This document shows, piece by piece, positions 42,203-51,436 of a stretch of DNA of 64,000 nt. The position numbers were made by a program, and so were the translations under genes. The stretch comes from Bacillus sp. HF117_J1_D (GTDB taxonomy: Bacteria > Bacillota > Bacilli > Bacillales > Bacillaceae_C). Below the pieces are notes generated by a model that did no database searches, was not told the DNA's origin, and saw only the letters and a program-made list of their open reading frames with translations. How positions within the stretch are numbered: the first letter of the stretch is position 1; every line of letters begins with the position of its first letter. Location: assembly GCA_009928435.1 (NCBI GenBank), contig JAABNQ010000008.1, positions 16,279-80,278 of the forward strand, read 5' to 3'.

Positions 42203-43507
42203 ATGAAGAAAGACTATGTATCTATCGGATTATTAGGTTTAGGAACTGTTGGTTCCGGTGTCGTTCAGTTGGTTGAAAATCACCAGGACGAGCTGGTTCA
42301 CCAACTCGGCTGCGGTGTCAAAGTAAAAAGCATCCTTGTGCGAAACACAGAAAAAGAAAGAGACATTCACATTGGCCAGACCTTCCTCACCTCCAACCCA
42401 GATGATGTGCTCCAGGACCCAGAAATCGATCTTGTCGTTGAAGTGATGGGCGGAATTGAAGAAGCCAAAGAACATATCACAAAGGCGATCAAGGCTAAAA
42501 AAAATGTCGTTACTGCGAATAAAGATCTGATTGCACTCCATGGACCCGAATTGCAAAAAACAGCCGTAGAAAACGGCGTTGACCTGTTTTACGAAGCGAG
42601 CGTCGGCGGCGGTATCCCTATTTTGCGCGGATTAACCGAAGGTTTGGTATCAGACCGACTGAAAAAAGTGATGGGTATCGTCAACGGTACTACAAATTAT
42701 ATTTTAACGAAAATGGAAGAGGAAGGTCAGTCCTATGAGACTGCATTAAAAAAGGCTCAGGAGCTTGGATTTGCTGAAGCTGATCCGACTGCGGATGTCG
42801 AAGGACTTGATGCAGCCAGAAAAATGGCGATCCTTGCAAGACTTGCTTTTTCGACAAGTGTAGCGCTTGATGACGTCGAAGTAGAAGGTATAAGCAAGCT
42901 ATCCCTTGACGACCTGCATTACGGACAAAAGCTCGGCTATACTATGAAACTGATCGGTTTTGCCCAAGTGGATGATCAAAAAGTGGAAGTAACTGTTCAG
43001 CCGACATTCCTATCCAAGAGTCATCCGCTCTCTTCTGTCAAGAACGAATATAATGCCATCTATGTACAAGGTGAAGCAGTTGGCGAAACAATGTTCTATG
43101 GACCAGGTGCAGGAAGCCTGCCAACAGCAACCGCAGTGATGGCTGACGTTGTAGCCGTCATTAAAAACCTGCTTCTAGGCGTTAATGGAAAAAGCGCTGT
43201 AGCCCCAAGATATGAAAGTGTGTTAAAATCGCCTAAGGAGCGTTTTGGACAATTCTATTTCAGGCTTCATTTGGCAGACGAAGTTGGTGCATTTTCACAA
43301 ATCACCACTTTGTTTAACGAGTTGGGGATCAGTTTTGAAAAAATCCTGCAAACTCCACTCAACAAAGGGGAGTTGGCTGAAATCATCATTGTTACACACA
43401 CAGTTTCCTTGGAGAACTTCCAAGAAGCCTTAATGAAGCTTAGAGATTTGTCAGTTGTTAAAGACGTAATCAGTTATTATCGTGTAGAGGGGAATGGAGA
43501 AAAATGA
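42203..43507 (+). CDS. hom: Homoserine dehydrogenase
   Basis: A 434-residue enzyme reducing aspartate semialdehyde to homoserine. The NAD(P)-binding start is [18 protein letters not shown]; catalytic-domain marks are [30 protein letters not shown] and [18 protein letters not shown], with Lys and Asp in the substrate pocket. Residues about 350-430 are an ACT domain ([31 protein letters not shown]) for feedback control, usually by threonine. The start is the ATG after AAAGGTGAGG. It overlaps thrC by four bases. Confidence 0.96.
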   Translation: MKKDYVSIGLLGLGTVGSGVVQLVENHQDELVHQLGCGVKVKSILVRNTEKERDIHIGQTFLTSNPDDVLQDPEIDLVVEVMGGIEEAKEHITKAIKAKKNVVTANKDLIALHGPELQKTAVENGVDLFYEASVGGGIPILRGLTEGLVSDRLKKVMGIVNGTTNYILTKMEEEGQSYETALKKAQELGFAEADPTADVEGLDAARKMAILARLAFSTSVALDDVEVEGISKLSLDDLHYGQKLGYTMKLIGFAQVDDQKVEVTVQPTFLSKSHPLSSVKNEYNAIYVQGEAVGETMFYGPGAGSLPTATAVMADVVAVIKNLLLGVNGKSAVAPRYESVLKSPKERFGQFYFRLHLADEVGAFSQITTLFNELGISFEKILQTPLNKGELAEIIIVTHTVSLENFQEALMKLRDLSVVKDVISYYRVEGNGEK

Positions 43508-44565
43508 ACTGGCCGGGCCTGATCTCGCATTATCAATCTTATTTGCCTGTGACAGAAAAAACACCTAGATTAACACTTCAGGAAGGTAATACTCCTTTAG
43601 TACATCTGGCCCATTTATCTGAGGAATTGGGAATTGAGCTGTACGCAAAAGTTGAAGGAGCCAACCCTACTGGATCATTTAAAGATCGTGGAATGGTGAT
43701 GGCTGTTGCAAAAGCTGTTGAGGATGGAAGCAAATCAATCATTTGTGCCTCAACTGGAAATACATCTGCTGCCGCTGCGGCTTATGCAGCCAAGGCTGGA
43801 ATCAGAGCCATTATCGTTATTCCAAACGGAAAAGTTGCTCTTGGTAAATTGGCACAGGCTATGATGTATGGAGCGGAAATCGTTGAAATAGAAGGCAACT
43901 TCGATGAAGCTTTGACAATGGTACGCAAAGTCAGTGAAACAGCACCTGTTACACTCGTTAACTCTGTCAATCCTTACAGGATTGAAGGACAGAAAACTGC
44001 TGCATTCGAAATTTGCGACCAGCTTGGCGCTGCACCAGATATTTTGGCGATCCCTGTGGGGAATGCCGGAAACATCAGCGCTTATTGGAAAGGTTTCAAG
44101 GAGTATAACGAAGAGAATCAAACTGGCCTTCCTAAAATGTTCGGTTTTGAAGCAGAAGGAGCCGCGGCAATTGTAAAAGGTGAACCGATCGCTCAGCCTG
44201 AAACAGTGGCAACTGCTATCCGAATCGGAAATCCTGCCAGCTGGAATCTTGCGGTTGCAGCAAGAGATGAATCCGAAGGAAAAATCGAGTCCGTGACTGA
44301 TGAAGAAATTTTAGAGGCTTTTCAGCTGATTGCTCGCAGAGAAGGCGTGTTCGCCGAACCAGGATCATGCGCTTCAATTGCCGGAGTATTACAGCAGGTG
44401 AAAAACGGCAGTATCAAAAAAGGAAGCAAGGTCGTTGCAGTACTTACAGGCAATGGATTGAAAGATCCGCAAACTGCCATTTCTCAAATCGAGTACAATC
44501 CTGTTGTTCTTCCAAATGATGAAAATGTCATTATAGACTATATTAAAGGCGTGGTTAATGAATGA
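43504..44565 (+). CDS. thrC: Threonine synthase
   Basis: A 353-residue fold-type II PLP enzyme converting O-phosphohomoserine to threonine. The PLP Lys lies in [16 protein letters not shown], followed by [19 protein letters not shown]. The phosphate-cup segment is [15 protein letters not shown], and [15 protein letters not shown] closes the site. The short form typical of Bacillus. Its ATG overlaps the hom stop (ATGA). Confidence 0.97.
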   Translation: MNWPGLISHYQSYLPVTEKTPRLTLQEGNTPLVHLAHLSEELGIELYAKVEGANPTGSFKDRGMVMAVAKAVEDGSKSIICASTGNTSAAAAAYAAKAGIRAIIVIPNGKVALGKLAQAMMYGAEIVEIEGNFDEALTMVRKVSETAPVTLVNSVNPYRIEGQKTAAFEICDQLGAAPDILAIPVGNAGNISAYWKGFKEYNEENQTGLPKMFGFEAEGAAAIVKGEPIAQPETVATAIRIGNPASWNLAVAARDESEGKIESVTDEEILEAFQLIARREGVFAEPGSCASIAGVLQQVKNGSIKKGSKVVAVLTGNGLKDPQTAISQIEYNPVVLPNDENVIIDYIKGVVNE

Positions 44566-45473
44566 ACGGCTTCACTATCACTGTTCCGGCAAGCACCGCG
44601 AATATCGGCCCAGGGTTCGATTCTGTTGGATTGTCTCTGAACCGTTATTTGACATTGCACGTGCAAAGCAGTGATGAATGGGTATTTGAGCATCGCTCAA
44701 AGCATCTCCCTTCAGCAGGAGCAGCACAAGATCACTTTATTTGCCAAATAGCAAAAAGGATGGCTGCGGAATGTGAGACCGTCCTTCCTCCTTGTAATGT
44801 GGTCGTTGAAAGTGAAATCCCATTAGCTCGCGGCATGGGAAGCAGCGCTTCCGCAGTTGTTGCTGGTATTGAACTGGCCAACCAGCTTTGCCGGCTGGAA
44901 CTAGATCAAGAGCAAAAATTAGAATGGGCCACAAAATTTGAAGGCCATCCGGATAATGTCGCTCCCGCTTTGCTCGGTGGTTTAATTGTCACTGCAGAAA
45001 CAAAGCAGACAGACAAAGTGGAATATATTCAAACGGACGAACTCGACTTAGATCTTGTCTTGTATATTCCAAACTTCGAATTGAAGACAGAAACTGCCCG
45101 CAAAGTCCTGCCGGAAACATTCAATCGCGCAGAAGCAACTGCTGCAAGCGGTATCGGAAATGTCATGATTGCCGGATTACTCTCAGGCAACTACGAACTG
45201 GCAGGTCGAATGATGGAAGCTGATCTCTTTCACGAGCCCTATCGCGCTTCTTTAATTCCAAACTATAATAAAATTCGTCAAGCTGCTAACGAAATGGGAG
45301 CATACGGCACAGTGATAAGCGGTGCAGGACCAACAATGATATCCTTTGCTCCAAAAGGAACAGGGGAATCAATCGTAAAGGGAATGCAGGCAATACTGCC
45401 GGATTATTCCGTTGAATTGATGGAGGCAGATCGAAACGGTCTTCGTGTTGAGGAACTGCAGATTCAGAAATAA
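44562..45473 (+). CDS. thrB: Homoserine kinase
   Basis: A 303-residue GHMP kinase that makes O-phosphohomoserine. It has [19 protein letters not shown] at the N-terminus, the ATP loop [37 protein letters not shown], and [19 protein letters not shown] near the end. Its ATG overlaps the thrC stop. The operon's terminator follows within ten bases. Confidence 0.97.
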   Translation: MNGFTITVPASTANIGPGFDSVGLSLNRYLTLHVQSSDEWVFEHRSKHLPSAGAAQDHFICQIAKRMAAECETVLPPCNVVVESEIPLARGMGSSASAVVAGIELANQLCRLELDQEQKLEWATKFEGHPDNVAPALLGGLIVTAETKQTDKVEYIQTDELDLDLVLYIPNFELKTETARKVLPETFNRAEATAASGIGNVMIAGLLSGNYELAGRMMEADLFHEPYRASLIPNYNKIRQAANEMGAYGTVISGAGPTMISFAPKGTGESIVKGMQAILPDYSVELMEADRNGLRVEELQIQK

Positions 45474-45478
45474 AAGCT

Positions 45479-45515
45479 ACGGTCCAGGTGATGAATATCA
45501 CTTGGACCGTTTTTC
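45479..45515 (+). terminator. Terminator of hom-thrC-thrB
   Basis: ACGGTCCAGGTGAT and ATCACTTGGACCGT form a 14-bp stem (one G-T pair) with a 4-nt loop, followed by TTTTC. Confidence 0.92.
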
Positions 45516-45549
45516 ATGTAGATAATCTTGTTGGATTAATTTATACTTT

Positions 45550-46536
45550 TTAATTAATTGGAATAGGTGATTCAGTCAACTGATTATCTTCAAAATCATA
45601 AGCTACTAAGTAGTAGTCAAGCTCTTTCAATTCTAGCCCGTTAAACCTTGTAAACGATATGTCCCCTGATTCGTTACTAGTAAATGCAGATGAAAAGATC
45701 TCCAACTTCCCCTCCTCAGATTGGATGTTAAAATAAATATCTTCTCTCGTACTTTGTGTTAAATCATAATAAACAGTCGTTGATATAGGCGTTGACACCA
45801 CTTTTTGCAGAGTAACTGTATCACCATTTTTTAAAGTGACCACTTCATTTTTTTCGAATATTTTTTTCTTTTCCATTAGCTGTCCCTGTGATGCTTCTAT
45901 GTTAAAACTCCAGGGTTGTTTAATCGCTTCATTATGTGAGTTTGAATCCAGAGTATCATAGCTAACTTCTATTTGAACTTTTTCCGTATCCACTTCCCGA
46001 TTTAAAGTGACTTCGTTATATATTGTAAACATTGCGCTGTTTAATTCAATAGACTGCGCACCTACCTCCTCCGAATAATCTACACCATTAATTTTTATCT
46101 TTGGTGTAATATATGATTGATAGTTAAAGTCCACATGCTCTGCCGGTTCAAATGTGGCACTGAGAAATAATTGTCGGTCATCCATCATAATTTCATTTAA
46201 AGTTAATTTGCCAAGTGCGTTTTCAGCCGTTTCTCCTATTGAAGTTTTATAAGAAGAGTAGTCGAAGTCTTCATTTGAATCTATATATTTTTCAATAGTT
46301 TGACCCACAAAGGGGATGCTTGCAATAGTCCCTCTATTCATTGTCAGAGTTAAACCTACAATGCAAACTACAATAACCGCTCCGCCTACTTTTAACCATT
46401 TTTTCTCATGACTTCTATGAGAACTTTTCCTCTTAAACTCTCTTAAAATCCTTTTCTGTTCGTGTTTTGACAGTGGAATTTCTTCAAATTCTCTTAAATC
46501 CAGTTTTACATCGTTGATCTCATTAAAAAAGGACAT
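45550..46536 (-). CDS. DUF4179 membrane protein, likely anti-sigma factor
   Basis: A 328-residue protein. A cytoplasmic N-terminus of about 50 residues (LREFEEIPLSKHEQKRILREFKRKS) precedes one membrane helix (VGGAVIVVCIVGLTLTM), then an extracytoplasmic DUF4179 region containing ASIPFVGQTIEKYID, a conserved SIPFVG-type turn. The cognate sigma gene ends five bases upstream of the start. This architecture, with the sigma-binding part inside and a sensor outside, is usual for anti-sigma factors of Bacillus ECF systems. The ATG has GAGGTG seven bases upstream. Confidence 0.83.
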   Translation of the reverse strand: MSFFNEINDVKLDLREFEEIPLSKHEQKRILREFKRKSSHRSHEKKWLKVGGAVIVVCIVGLTLTMNRGTIASIPFVGQTIEKYIDSNEDFDYSSYKTSIGETAENALGKLTLNEIMMDDRQLFLSATFEPAEHVDFNYQSYITPKIKINGVDYSEEVGAQSIELNSAMFTIYNEVTLNREVDTEKVQIEVSYDTLDSNSHNEAIKQPWSFNIEASQGQLMEKKKIFEKNEVVTLKNGDTVTLQKVVSTPISTTVYYDLTQSTREDIYFNIQSEEGKLEIFSSAFTSNESGDISFTRFNGLELKELDYYLVAYDFEDNQLTESPIPIN

Positions 46537-46540
46537 GCGA

Positions 46541-47071
46541 TTACACCTCATCTCGTAATATTATTTTCTTCAGCTTCTTTCTTCCTCTCGACAGCTTATT
46601 ATGCACCCAAGATGACCTTGCTTTAAATTGATCCGCAATTTCTCGAGAGGGCACCCCCTCCAAATAATACTTTTTAAAAATACTCTGCTCTACATCAGTA
46701 AGTTCACTTAGAATGCTCTCTAGCTCAAACATAGAAGTCTCTATAACGGGATGATCAGGAAATCCTTTATTTAACTCCTTCAAGTTTTGTTTTTCTCTTT
46801 CTGATTTTCGCAGATAGTCGATTGCCCTGTATTTGGCAATAGCTGCGATCCACTGCTTAAATTCATTTTTTTCCGGATCAAATGAATGAATATGAAACCA
46901 TATTGAAACCAAAACATCTCCTAGACATTCCTCAATATCCTGTTGATCTCTCCAGAGGTATTTTCGAATAATTGCATTGAGTAAACCACCATACTGTTGA
47001 AGTATATATGAAATACTTTCTTCATTTTTTAATTTCAACTGTTGAACAAGGTTTTCTTCTGTTATACGCAC
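46541..47071 (-). CDS. ECF-family RNA polymerase sigma factor
   Basis: A 176-residue ECF sigma factor. Region 2 includes QQYGGLLNAIIRKYLWRDQQDIEECLGDVLVSIW and FKQWIAAIAKYRAIDYLRKSER. Region 4 includes LSELTDVEQSIFKKYYLEGVPSREIADQF and a helix with SSWVHNKLSRGRKKLKKII. The start is GTG with AGGGGGGA before it. Co-encoded with the DUF4179 protein. No clear ECF consensus is visible in front, so autoregulation is not supported as it is for the sigma gene at 14.3 kb. Confidence 0.92.
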   Translation of the reverse strand: MRITEENLVQQLKLKNEESISYILQQYGGLLNAIIRKYLWRDQQDIEECLGDVLVSIWFHIHSFDPEKNEFKQWIAAIAKYRAIDYLRKSEREKQNLKELNKGFPDHPVIETSMFELESILSELTDVEQSIFKKYYLEGVPSREIADQFKARSSWVHNKLSRGRKKLKKIILRDEV

Positions 47072-47306
47072 TGTTATCCCCCCTTCACTTATTTTTTCTA
47101 TCTATATATTAAATACGTTTGTTATGATTAAATCCTATCAACGAAAAATCTTATTTACCAGATTATAACCAGGACCTAATCGCTTTTGATTATATGAGGG
47201 CACCAATGAGTAATCACGAACTGAGGGATTATTGAGTGAAGTTGGTGATTGTAGCGCGAATGTTGAAAATACGGGGTGAAAACAGGGTTTTCGGGCGATT
47301 TTCAAT

Positions 47307-47352
47307 AAAAAAAGGAACGTCCATGCTCTTTCACCTGGACGTTCCTTTTTTT
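47307..47352. terminator. Strong bidirectional terminator
   Basis: AAAAAAAGGAACGTCCA and TGGACGTTCCTTTTTTT form a 17-bp stem with a 12-nt loop. The YtkA-like gene's stop codon overlaps its edge. Confidence 0.9.
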
Positions 47353-48136
47353 ATTTTACCTCGATTTCATGTTCTTCATGCTCATGCAAGCCTTCGTCAT
47401 CCTCTACATGCACTTGAACTTTGTATGTCCCAGACTCTTTAAATTCATAATGTCCGGTGTATTCTCCAGATTTGGACTCCTTCGCATCCACAAATTCATG
47501 TTTATCAGAGCCCTCATTCCAAATTTCAAAGCGCACACGGGCTGCTTCCATAGGTTTGTTCTCAAGTTCAAGATGAGCCATAAGCTCGGTTTTCTTTCCT
47601 GTTTCTACATTCTTTGGTTCCATGAAGTGCATACTGAAATCCTCTTTATGATGGTGCTCACCATGGTCATCTCCGTCATGTTGATCATGCTCACTATGCT
47701 CTGCATGCTCCTCATGATCACCTTCTTCATCAGCAGCCCCTTCACCAACAGTAACTGTTTTTTTAGGCATGGTATGTAATCCTCTTGCAGTTACATGAAC
47801 CTGAACAACATAGACACCGTCAGTATCAAAAGACTTCTCTGCTTCGTATGTGCCGTCTTTGTTATTTTTCGATTTAATCATTTCACTGTCTTCTTTGTTG
47901 TCTTCTTCCCATACTTCAAATTCTACTTCGTCGGCATCTGCCACTTTTTCATCACCCTGTGTTACGGTCACTTTAAAAGGCACAGCCTCACCAGCATTGG
48001 CTGTCTCCTGTACTTCCAACTCAGCCTCAATAGATTTAGGAATATCGTCTTCTTCTACTTCATTTCCAGCCTTTCCGCAGGCAGCCAATACAAGAACGAA
48101 CAATCCAATCATAATCGGCCACAGTCTTTTTTTCAT
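47351..48136 (-). CDS. Lipoprotein with two YtkA/FixH-like domains and a His-rich linker
   Basis: A 261-residue lipoprotein. The signal peptide LWPIMIGLFVLVLAACGKAG gives a lipidated Cys at about 20. Residues about 35-130 and 170-260 are two related beta-sandwich domains of the YtkA/FixH type, each with a W-E pattern (VEFEVWEEDN; VRFEIWNEGS) and a closing GVYVVQVHVTARGLH or GTYKVQVHVEDDEGLH strand. Between them lies an acidic linker with nine His residues (GDHEEHAEHSEHDQHDG and onward), a probable divalent-metal or copper binding stretch. The start is the ATG after GGAGGGG. It follows the sensor kinase gene by 91 bases, and probably shares its transcript. Confidence 0.83.
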   Translation of the reverse strand: MKKRLWPIMIGLFVLVLAACGKAGNEVEEDDIPKSIEAELEVQETANAGEAVPFKVTVTQGDEKVADADEVEFEVWEEDNKEDSEMIKSKNNKDGTYEAEKSFDTDGVYVVQVHVTARGLHTMPKKTVTVGEGAADEEGDHEEHAEHSEHDQHDGDDHGEHHHKEDFSMHFMEPKNVETGKKTELMAHLELENKPMEAARVRFEIWNEGSDKHEFVDAKESKSGEYTGHYEFKESGTYKVQVHVEDDEGLHEHEEHEIEVK

Positions 48137-48227
48137 CCATTTCCCCTCCAAAAAAATCTTCATATCATTATACAACCAATCATTATACAACCAAATTGTG
48201 TGAAACTCGTGAAATCAGCGTAGCCAA

Positions 48228-49631
48228 TTATTGAAAAGTATCAGGAATAATGGGCAAGCTGATGTAAACAGTTGTACCTTTTCCATATTCACTTTCAATA
48301 TGAAATGATCCGCCATGCAGCTTCGCCAAGCTTTCTACAATAGGGAGCCCCAACCCGGTTCCCCCCTCTTTCCTTGTTCTAGCCTTATTTACCCGGTAGA
48401 AGCGTTCCTTGATTTTCTTCAAATCTTCGGCAGGGATCCCTTGACCAGTATCTGTTATCGTAATCAGAGCGTCTGCTTCACCCTTCAATGTCAAGGAAAC
48501 CGTTATGGTTCCGCTCTTTTCAGTGTGCCTGATAGCATTGTCAAGTAAGTTCAAAAGCATCTGCTCCAAGCGGCCCTCGTCCACTTCGGCAATCAAATCA
48601 TAGTTCAAATTACACTCAAGATGAATCCCTTTCTGGAAAAGACGTTGTCTCACCTTTTCTATCGATTCCTCTATTGTTTGTGCCAACGGCGTAGGCATCT
48701 TATTCAAAGTAAATTCCTTCGATTCAAATTTCGCCAAATCCAATAAATCCTCAACTAAGCGCTCCATCCTAGCAGCCTCACGCAATATGATCCGATTGTA
48801 TTTTTCTCTGTCTTCCGGCGCGGCTACCCCCGTCTGAACTGCCTCTGCATACCCTTTAATAAAACTTAGGGGTGTTCTGAGTTCGTGCGAAACATTTGCA
48901 AGAAATTCTTTTTTCTTTTCATCTTCCTTTTGGATGGATTCTGCCATTTCATTAAATGTGTGAGCAAGCTGGCCAATTTCATCATCAGCATAGTCGGCTA
49001 CCCTGACAGACAGATTGCCTCCTGACAAATCCTTGGCAGCAGTCTGCATCTCTTTCAATGGTTGAATCGCCTTTTTCAACCACTTATTTCCCATTGTTAA
49101 AGCAATAAGCAGAAATAGAATAGCACCGCCAAACCAATAAACAGAATAACGGAGTATCATTTCACTCAAATTAGCCAGTGGGTAATACAAGTAAATGACA
49201 CCTTCCAGCCTTTTTTCATCTAGAAGAGGAATAATAACCGAAATGACATCGCGATTCAGACGCTCAACATGACCTTTTTTATAAACGGCTTCACCCTTCA
49301 ATAGTGTTTCCCGATCCTCACCACTAATCAACGTTTGATAATCCACCTCAAATGGAAGACACATGCTCAATTCACGTGGGTTTTTCACTGCAAAAGCTTC
49401 AAACTGAGACTTCTCTCCAAACCAGTTTACTTCATCTATAAAGGATTCTGTGACCGTCCCTCCATCATAAGAGTGAGCCAAGCGTTTCCCAGTATCAAGC
49501 ATTTCCGTTTTGAGGCTATTTACATACAATCTTTCATATAGGTAGTAGGAAAATAATGAAGCATATAAAGTGGACACCGTAAACGCAAGCAATAGGGCAA
49601 TAGACATTTTTCTAGACAGACCTATTTTCAT
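48228..49631 (-). CDS. Sensor histidine kinase
   Basis: A 467-residue membrane kinase. One helix at 10-30, an extracytoplasmic sensor at about 35-155, a second helix (WFGGAILFLLIALTMGN), then HAMP at about 180-232 (KKAIQPLKEMQTAAKDLSGG). The HisKA H-box is EFLANVSHELRTPLSFIKGY with His249. HATPase motifs follow: N-box LLNLLDNAIRH, G1 ITDTGQGIPAEDL, and GTGLGLPIVESLAKLHGG. Start overlaps the response regulator stop by four bases. Its partner is that regulator. Confidence 0.95.
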   Translation of the reverse strand: MKIGLSRKMSIALLLAFTVSTLYASLFSYYLYERLYVNSLKTEMLDTGKRLAHSYDGGTVTESFIDEVNWFGEKSQFEAFAVKNPRELSMCLPFEVDYQTLISGEDRETLLKGEAVYKKGHVERLNRDVISVIIPLLDEKRLEGVIYLYYPLANLSEMILRYSVYWFGGAILFLLIALTMGNKWLKKAIQPLKEMQTAAKDLSGGNLSVRVADYADDEIGQLAHTFNEMAESIQKEDEKKKEFLANVSHELRTPLSFIKGYAEAVQTGVAAPEDREKYNRIILREAARMERLVEDLLDLAKFESKEFTLNKMPTPLAQTIEESIEKVRQRLFQKGIHLECNLNYDLIAEVDEGRLEQMLLNLLDNAIRHTEKSGTITVSLTLKGEADALITITDTGQGIPAEDLKKIKERFYRVNKARTRKEGGTGLGLPIVESLAKLHGGSFHIESEYGKGTTVYISLPIIPDTFQ

Positions 49632-50302
49632 TTTGGCATCACAAATTTATAGCCGCAGCCCCAAACGGTTTGAATATAACGCCCTGCCTCTGTCCCAACT
49701 TTCATCCGCAACGTTTTTATATGAGTATCAACGGTTCGCAATCCTCCTTGATATGCGATATCCCATACCTTTTCAAGCAGGTTTTCCCGTGAAAAGACCT
49801 TGTCCGGATGTTTCATCATGACCCTCAGTAGTTCAAACTCTTTAAATGTCAATTGGATTTCATTACCGTCAACAATGAGCCTTCTTTGGTCCTCATCCAA
49901 CTTAAAAGAACCATACTCCATAGCTGACCTGCTTTGATTGAACTTGCTTCTCCTCAGTACTGCATCAATCCTAGCCACAAGCTCACCTGGTGAAAATGGC
50001 TTGACTATATAATCGTCTGCTCCCATCCCGAGGCCCTTCACCTTATCCCATTCCTCGCCTTTTGCAGATAAAAATATGATGGGAATGTCACTCTTTTCAC
50101 GGATTTTTCCACATATCTCAAACCCGTCCATACCCGGGAGCATGATATCAAGCAAAATAAGGTCTGGCTCTTCTTTTTGAAGTTCATCTTGGAGTTGATC
50201 ATATCCATCAGCTTCCGTTGTCTGGAATCCAGAATTTTGCAAGTACATGGAGATCAGGTCTCTCATCTCTTCTTCATCATCTACGACCAGCACATATACC
50301 AT
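49628..50302 (-). CDS. OmpR-family response regulator
   Basis: A 224-residue regulator. The receiver has VLVVDDEEEMRDL, phosphorylated Asp52 in LILLDIMLPGMDGFE, and DYIVKPFSPGELVARI. The C-terminal winged helix reads LTFKEFELLRVMMKHPDKVFSRENLLEKVW and ends VDTHIKTLRMKVG...VWGCGYKF. The ATG overlaps the stop of the upstream lipoprotein gene. Two adjacent ATGs are possible and differ by one residue. Confidence 0.95.
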   Translation of the reverse strand: MVYVLVVDDEEEMRDLISMYLQNSGFQTTEADGYDQLQDELQKEEPDLILLDIMLPGMDGFEICGKIREKSDIPIIFLSAKGEEWDKVKGLGMGADDYIVKPFSPGELVARIDAVLRRSKFNQSRSAMEYGSFKLDEDQRRLIVDGNEIQLTFKEFELLRVMMKHPDKVFSRENLLEKVWDIAYQGGLRTVDTHIKTLRMKVGTEAGRYIQTVWGCGYKFVMPK

Positions 50303-51267
50303 CATTTCACCTTCTCACGTGTAAAAATAACAAACGGCCCCTTACCAACATCAACAGCTCTTTCAATATCAAGCGTTTCGGGGTCAACCCAGTACAGTTT
50401 TTCACTGTCAAAACCTGTTACAACAAGCTTTCCATCAAACGAATCAATCGCAAAAGGATTAGCCCCTACCTCCGTTTTTTTGACCAGTTCTTTATCGGGA
50501 TTATATTGATATAACATATTTGTACCATGACTTAGAGCATATATCCCTTTATCATTTTCAAAGAAGGCAATAGGCATTAAAGGAGCAGGAATTTCTTTCA
50601 CGAGACTCCCTGTTTTCAGAGAATACACAGAAATGTCCGATTGAGGTTCATCCCCTTTTCCATGTCCTCCAATCCAGATTTCCTTTTCCCGCAGGAGCAT
50701 CCCCGCTGTTGAGGCAGGAATTTTGAACTCCTTCTCCATTTCATGATTCTTTAGGTTGATGACTGAAAGCATGGCCCCTTTAAATGAAGCAACATACAAT
50801 TTCTCTTTATCTGCCTCCATCGCCATCGGATATTCCGCTGTTTTTACATTTTTCGTTTCTTTCCCGTTTTGATCAAAAAAGCGGACTTGGTTTAGGACTT
50901 TGTCAGCAAAAGCGAATTCATCATTCGATTCCAAATAAAGAACATTTGATGTGCCCTTTCCGCACTTAAAGCTCTTTTTTAATGACCCATTTTTAAGAGA
51001 GTAAAAGTCAACCTCCTCAATTTCTGGACCATATAGGATCAATGTATCACCATCAGGCAGAAGAGTAGCACCAGTATACGGCTTTTTCAATTCCCATCGT
51101 GCAAACTTTTCGCCATCCGTATTTAAAAAATCAATACTGAAATCTCCCACATTCAAAGAAGCTGTAAATAATTGCCCTTCATCAATCGGCTGCTGTTTCT
51201 TTTCTAAGCAGCCTGACAGAATGAAGAAACATGTCAGCAAGATAAAAATCAAGCGGAGTTTTCCCAT
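50302..51267 (-). CDS. Beta-propeller (YncE-like) lipoprotein
   Basis: A 321-residue lipoprotein with signal peptide LIFILLTCFFILSGCLEKK. It consists of repeated strands typical of a seven-bladed YncE/SMP-like propeller: TGATLLPDGDTLILYG, AMEADKEKLYVASF, IWIGGHGKG, GIYALSHGTNMLYQYNP, FDGKLVVTGFDSEKLYWVDPETLDIE. It sits first in the operon before the response regulator and kinase, with overlapping stops, so it may help sensing at the cell surface. The ligand is unknown. Confidence 0.82.
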   Translation of the reverse strand: MGKLRLIFILLTCFFILSGCLEKKQQPIDEGQLFTASLNVGDFSIDFLNTDGEKFARWELKKPYTGATLLPDGDTLILYGPEIEEVDFYSLKNGSLKKSFKCGKGTSNVLYLESNDEFAFADKVLNQVRFFDQNGKETKNVKTAEYPMAMEADKEKLYVASFKGAMLSVINLKNHEMEKEFKIPASTAGMLLREKEIWIGGHGKGDEPQSDISVYSLKTGSLVKEIPAPLMPIAFFENDKGIYALSHGTNMLYQYNPDKELVKKTEVGANPFAIDSFDGKLVVTGFDSEKLYWVDPETLDIERAVDVGKGPFVIFTREKVK

Positions 51268-51436
51268 CTTCTCACCTTCAGTTTAATACATGTTACGGAT
51301 TACTATAAGCATAACTCAAAAGTGTGTGATTTCAATGAAGTGAGTATGTATTTTCTAGGTTTTTTGTCCATTGTGGTCCTTCAAAGCTTATAATTATATT
51401 GAGAACAATAGCTATATAAAGGTGTGAATCTTTGCA

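Noticed and set aside
47795..48223. 142-residue plus-strand Phe/Ile-rich open frame
   Set aside because: Antisense to the YtkA-like lipoprotein. Apparent membrane character comes from the complement of acidic codons.
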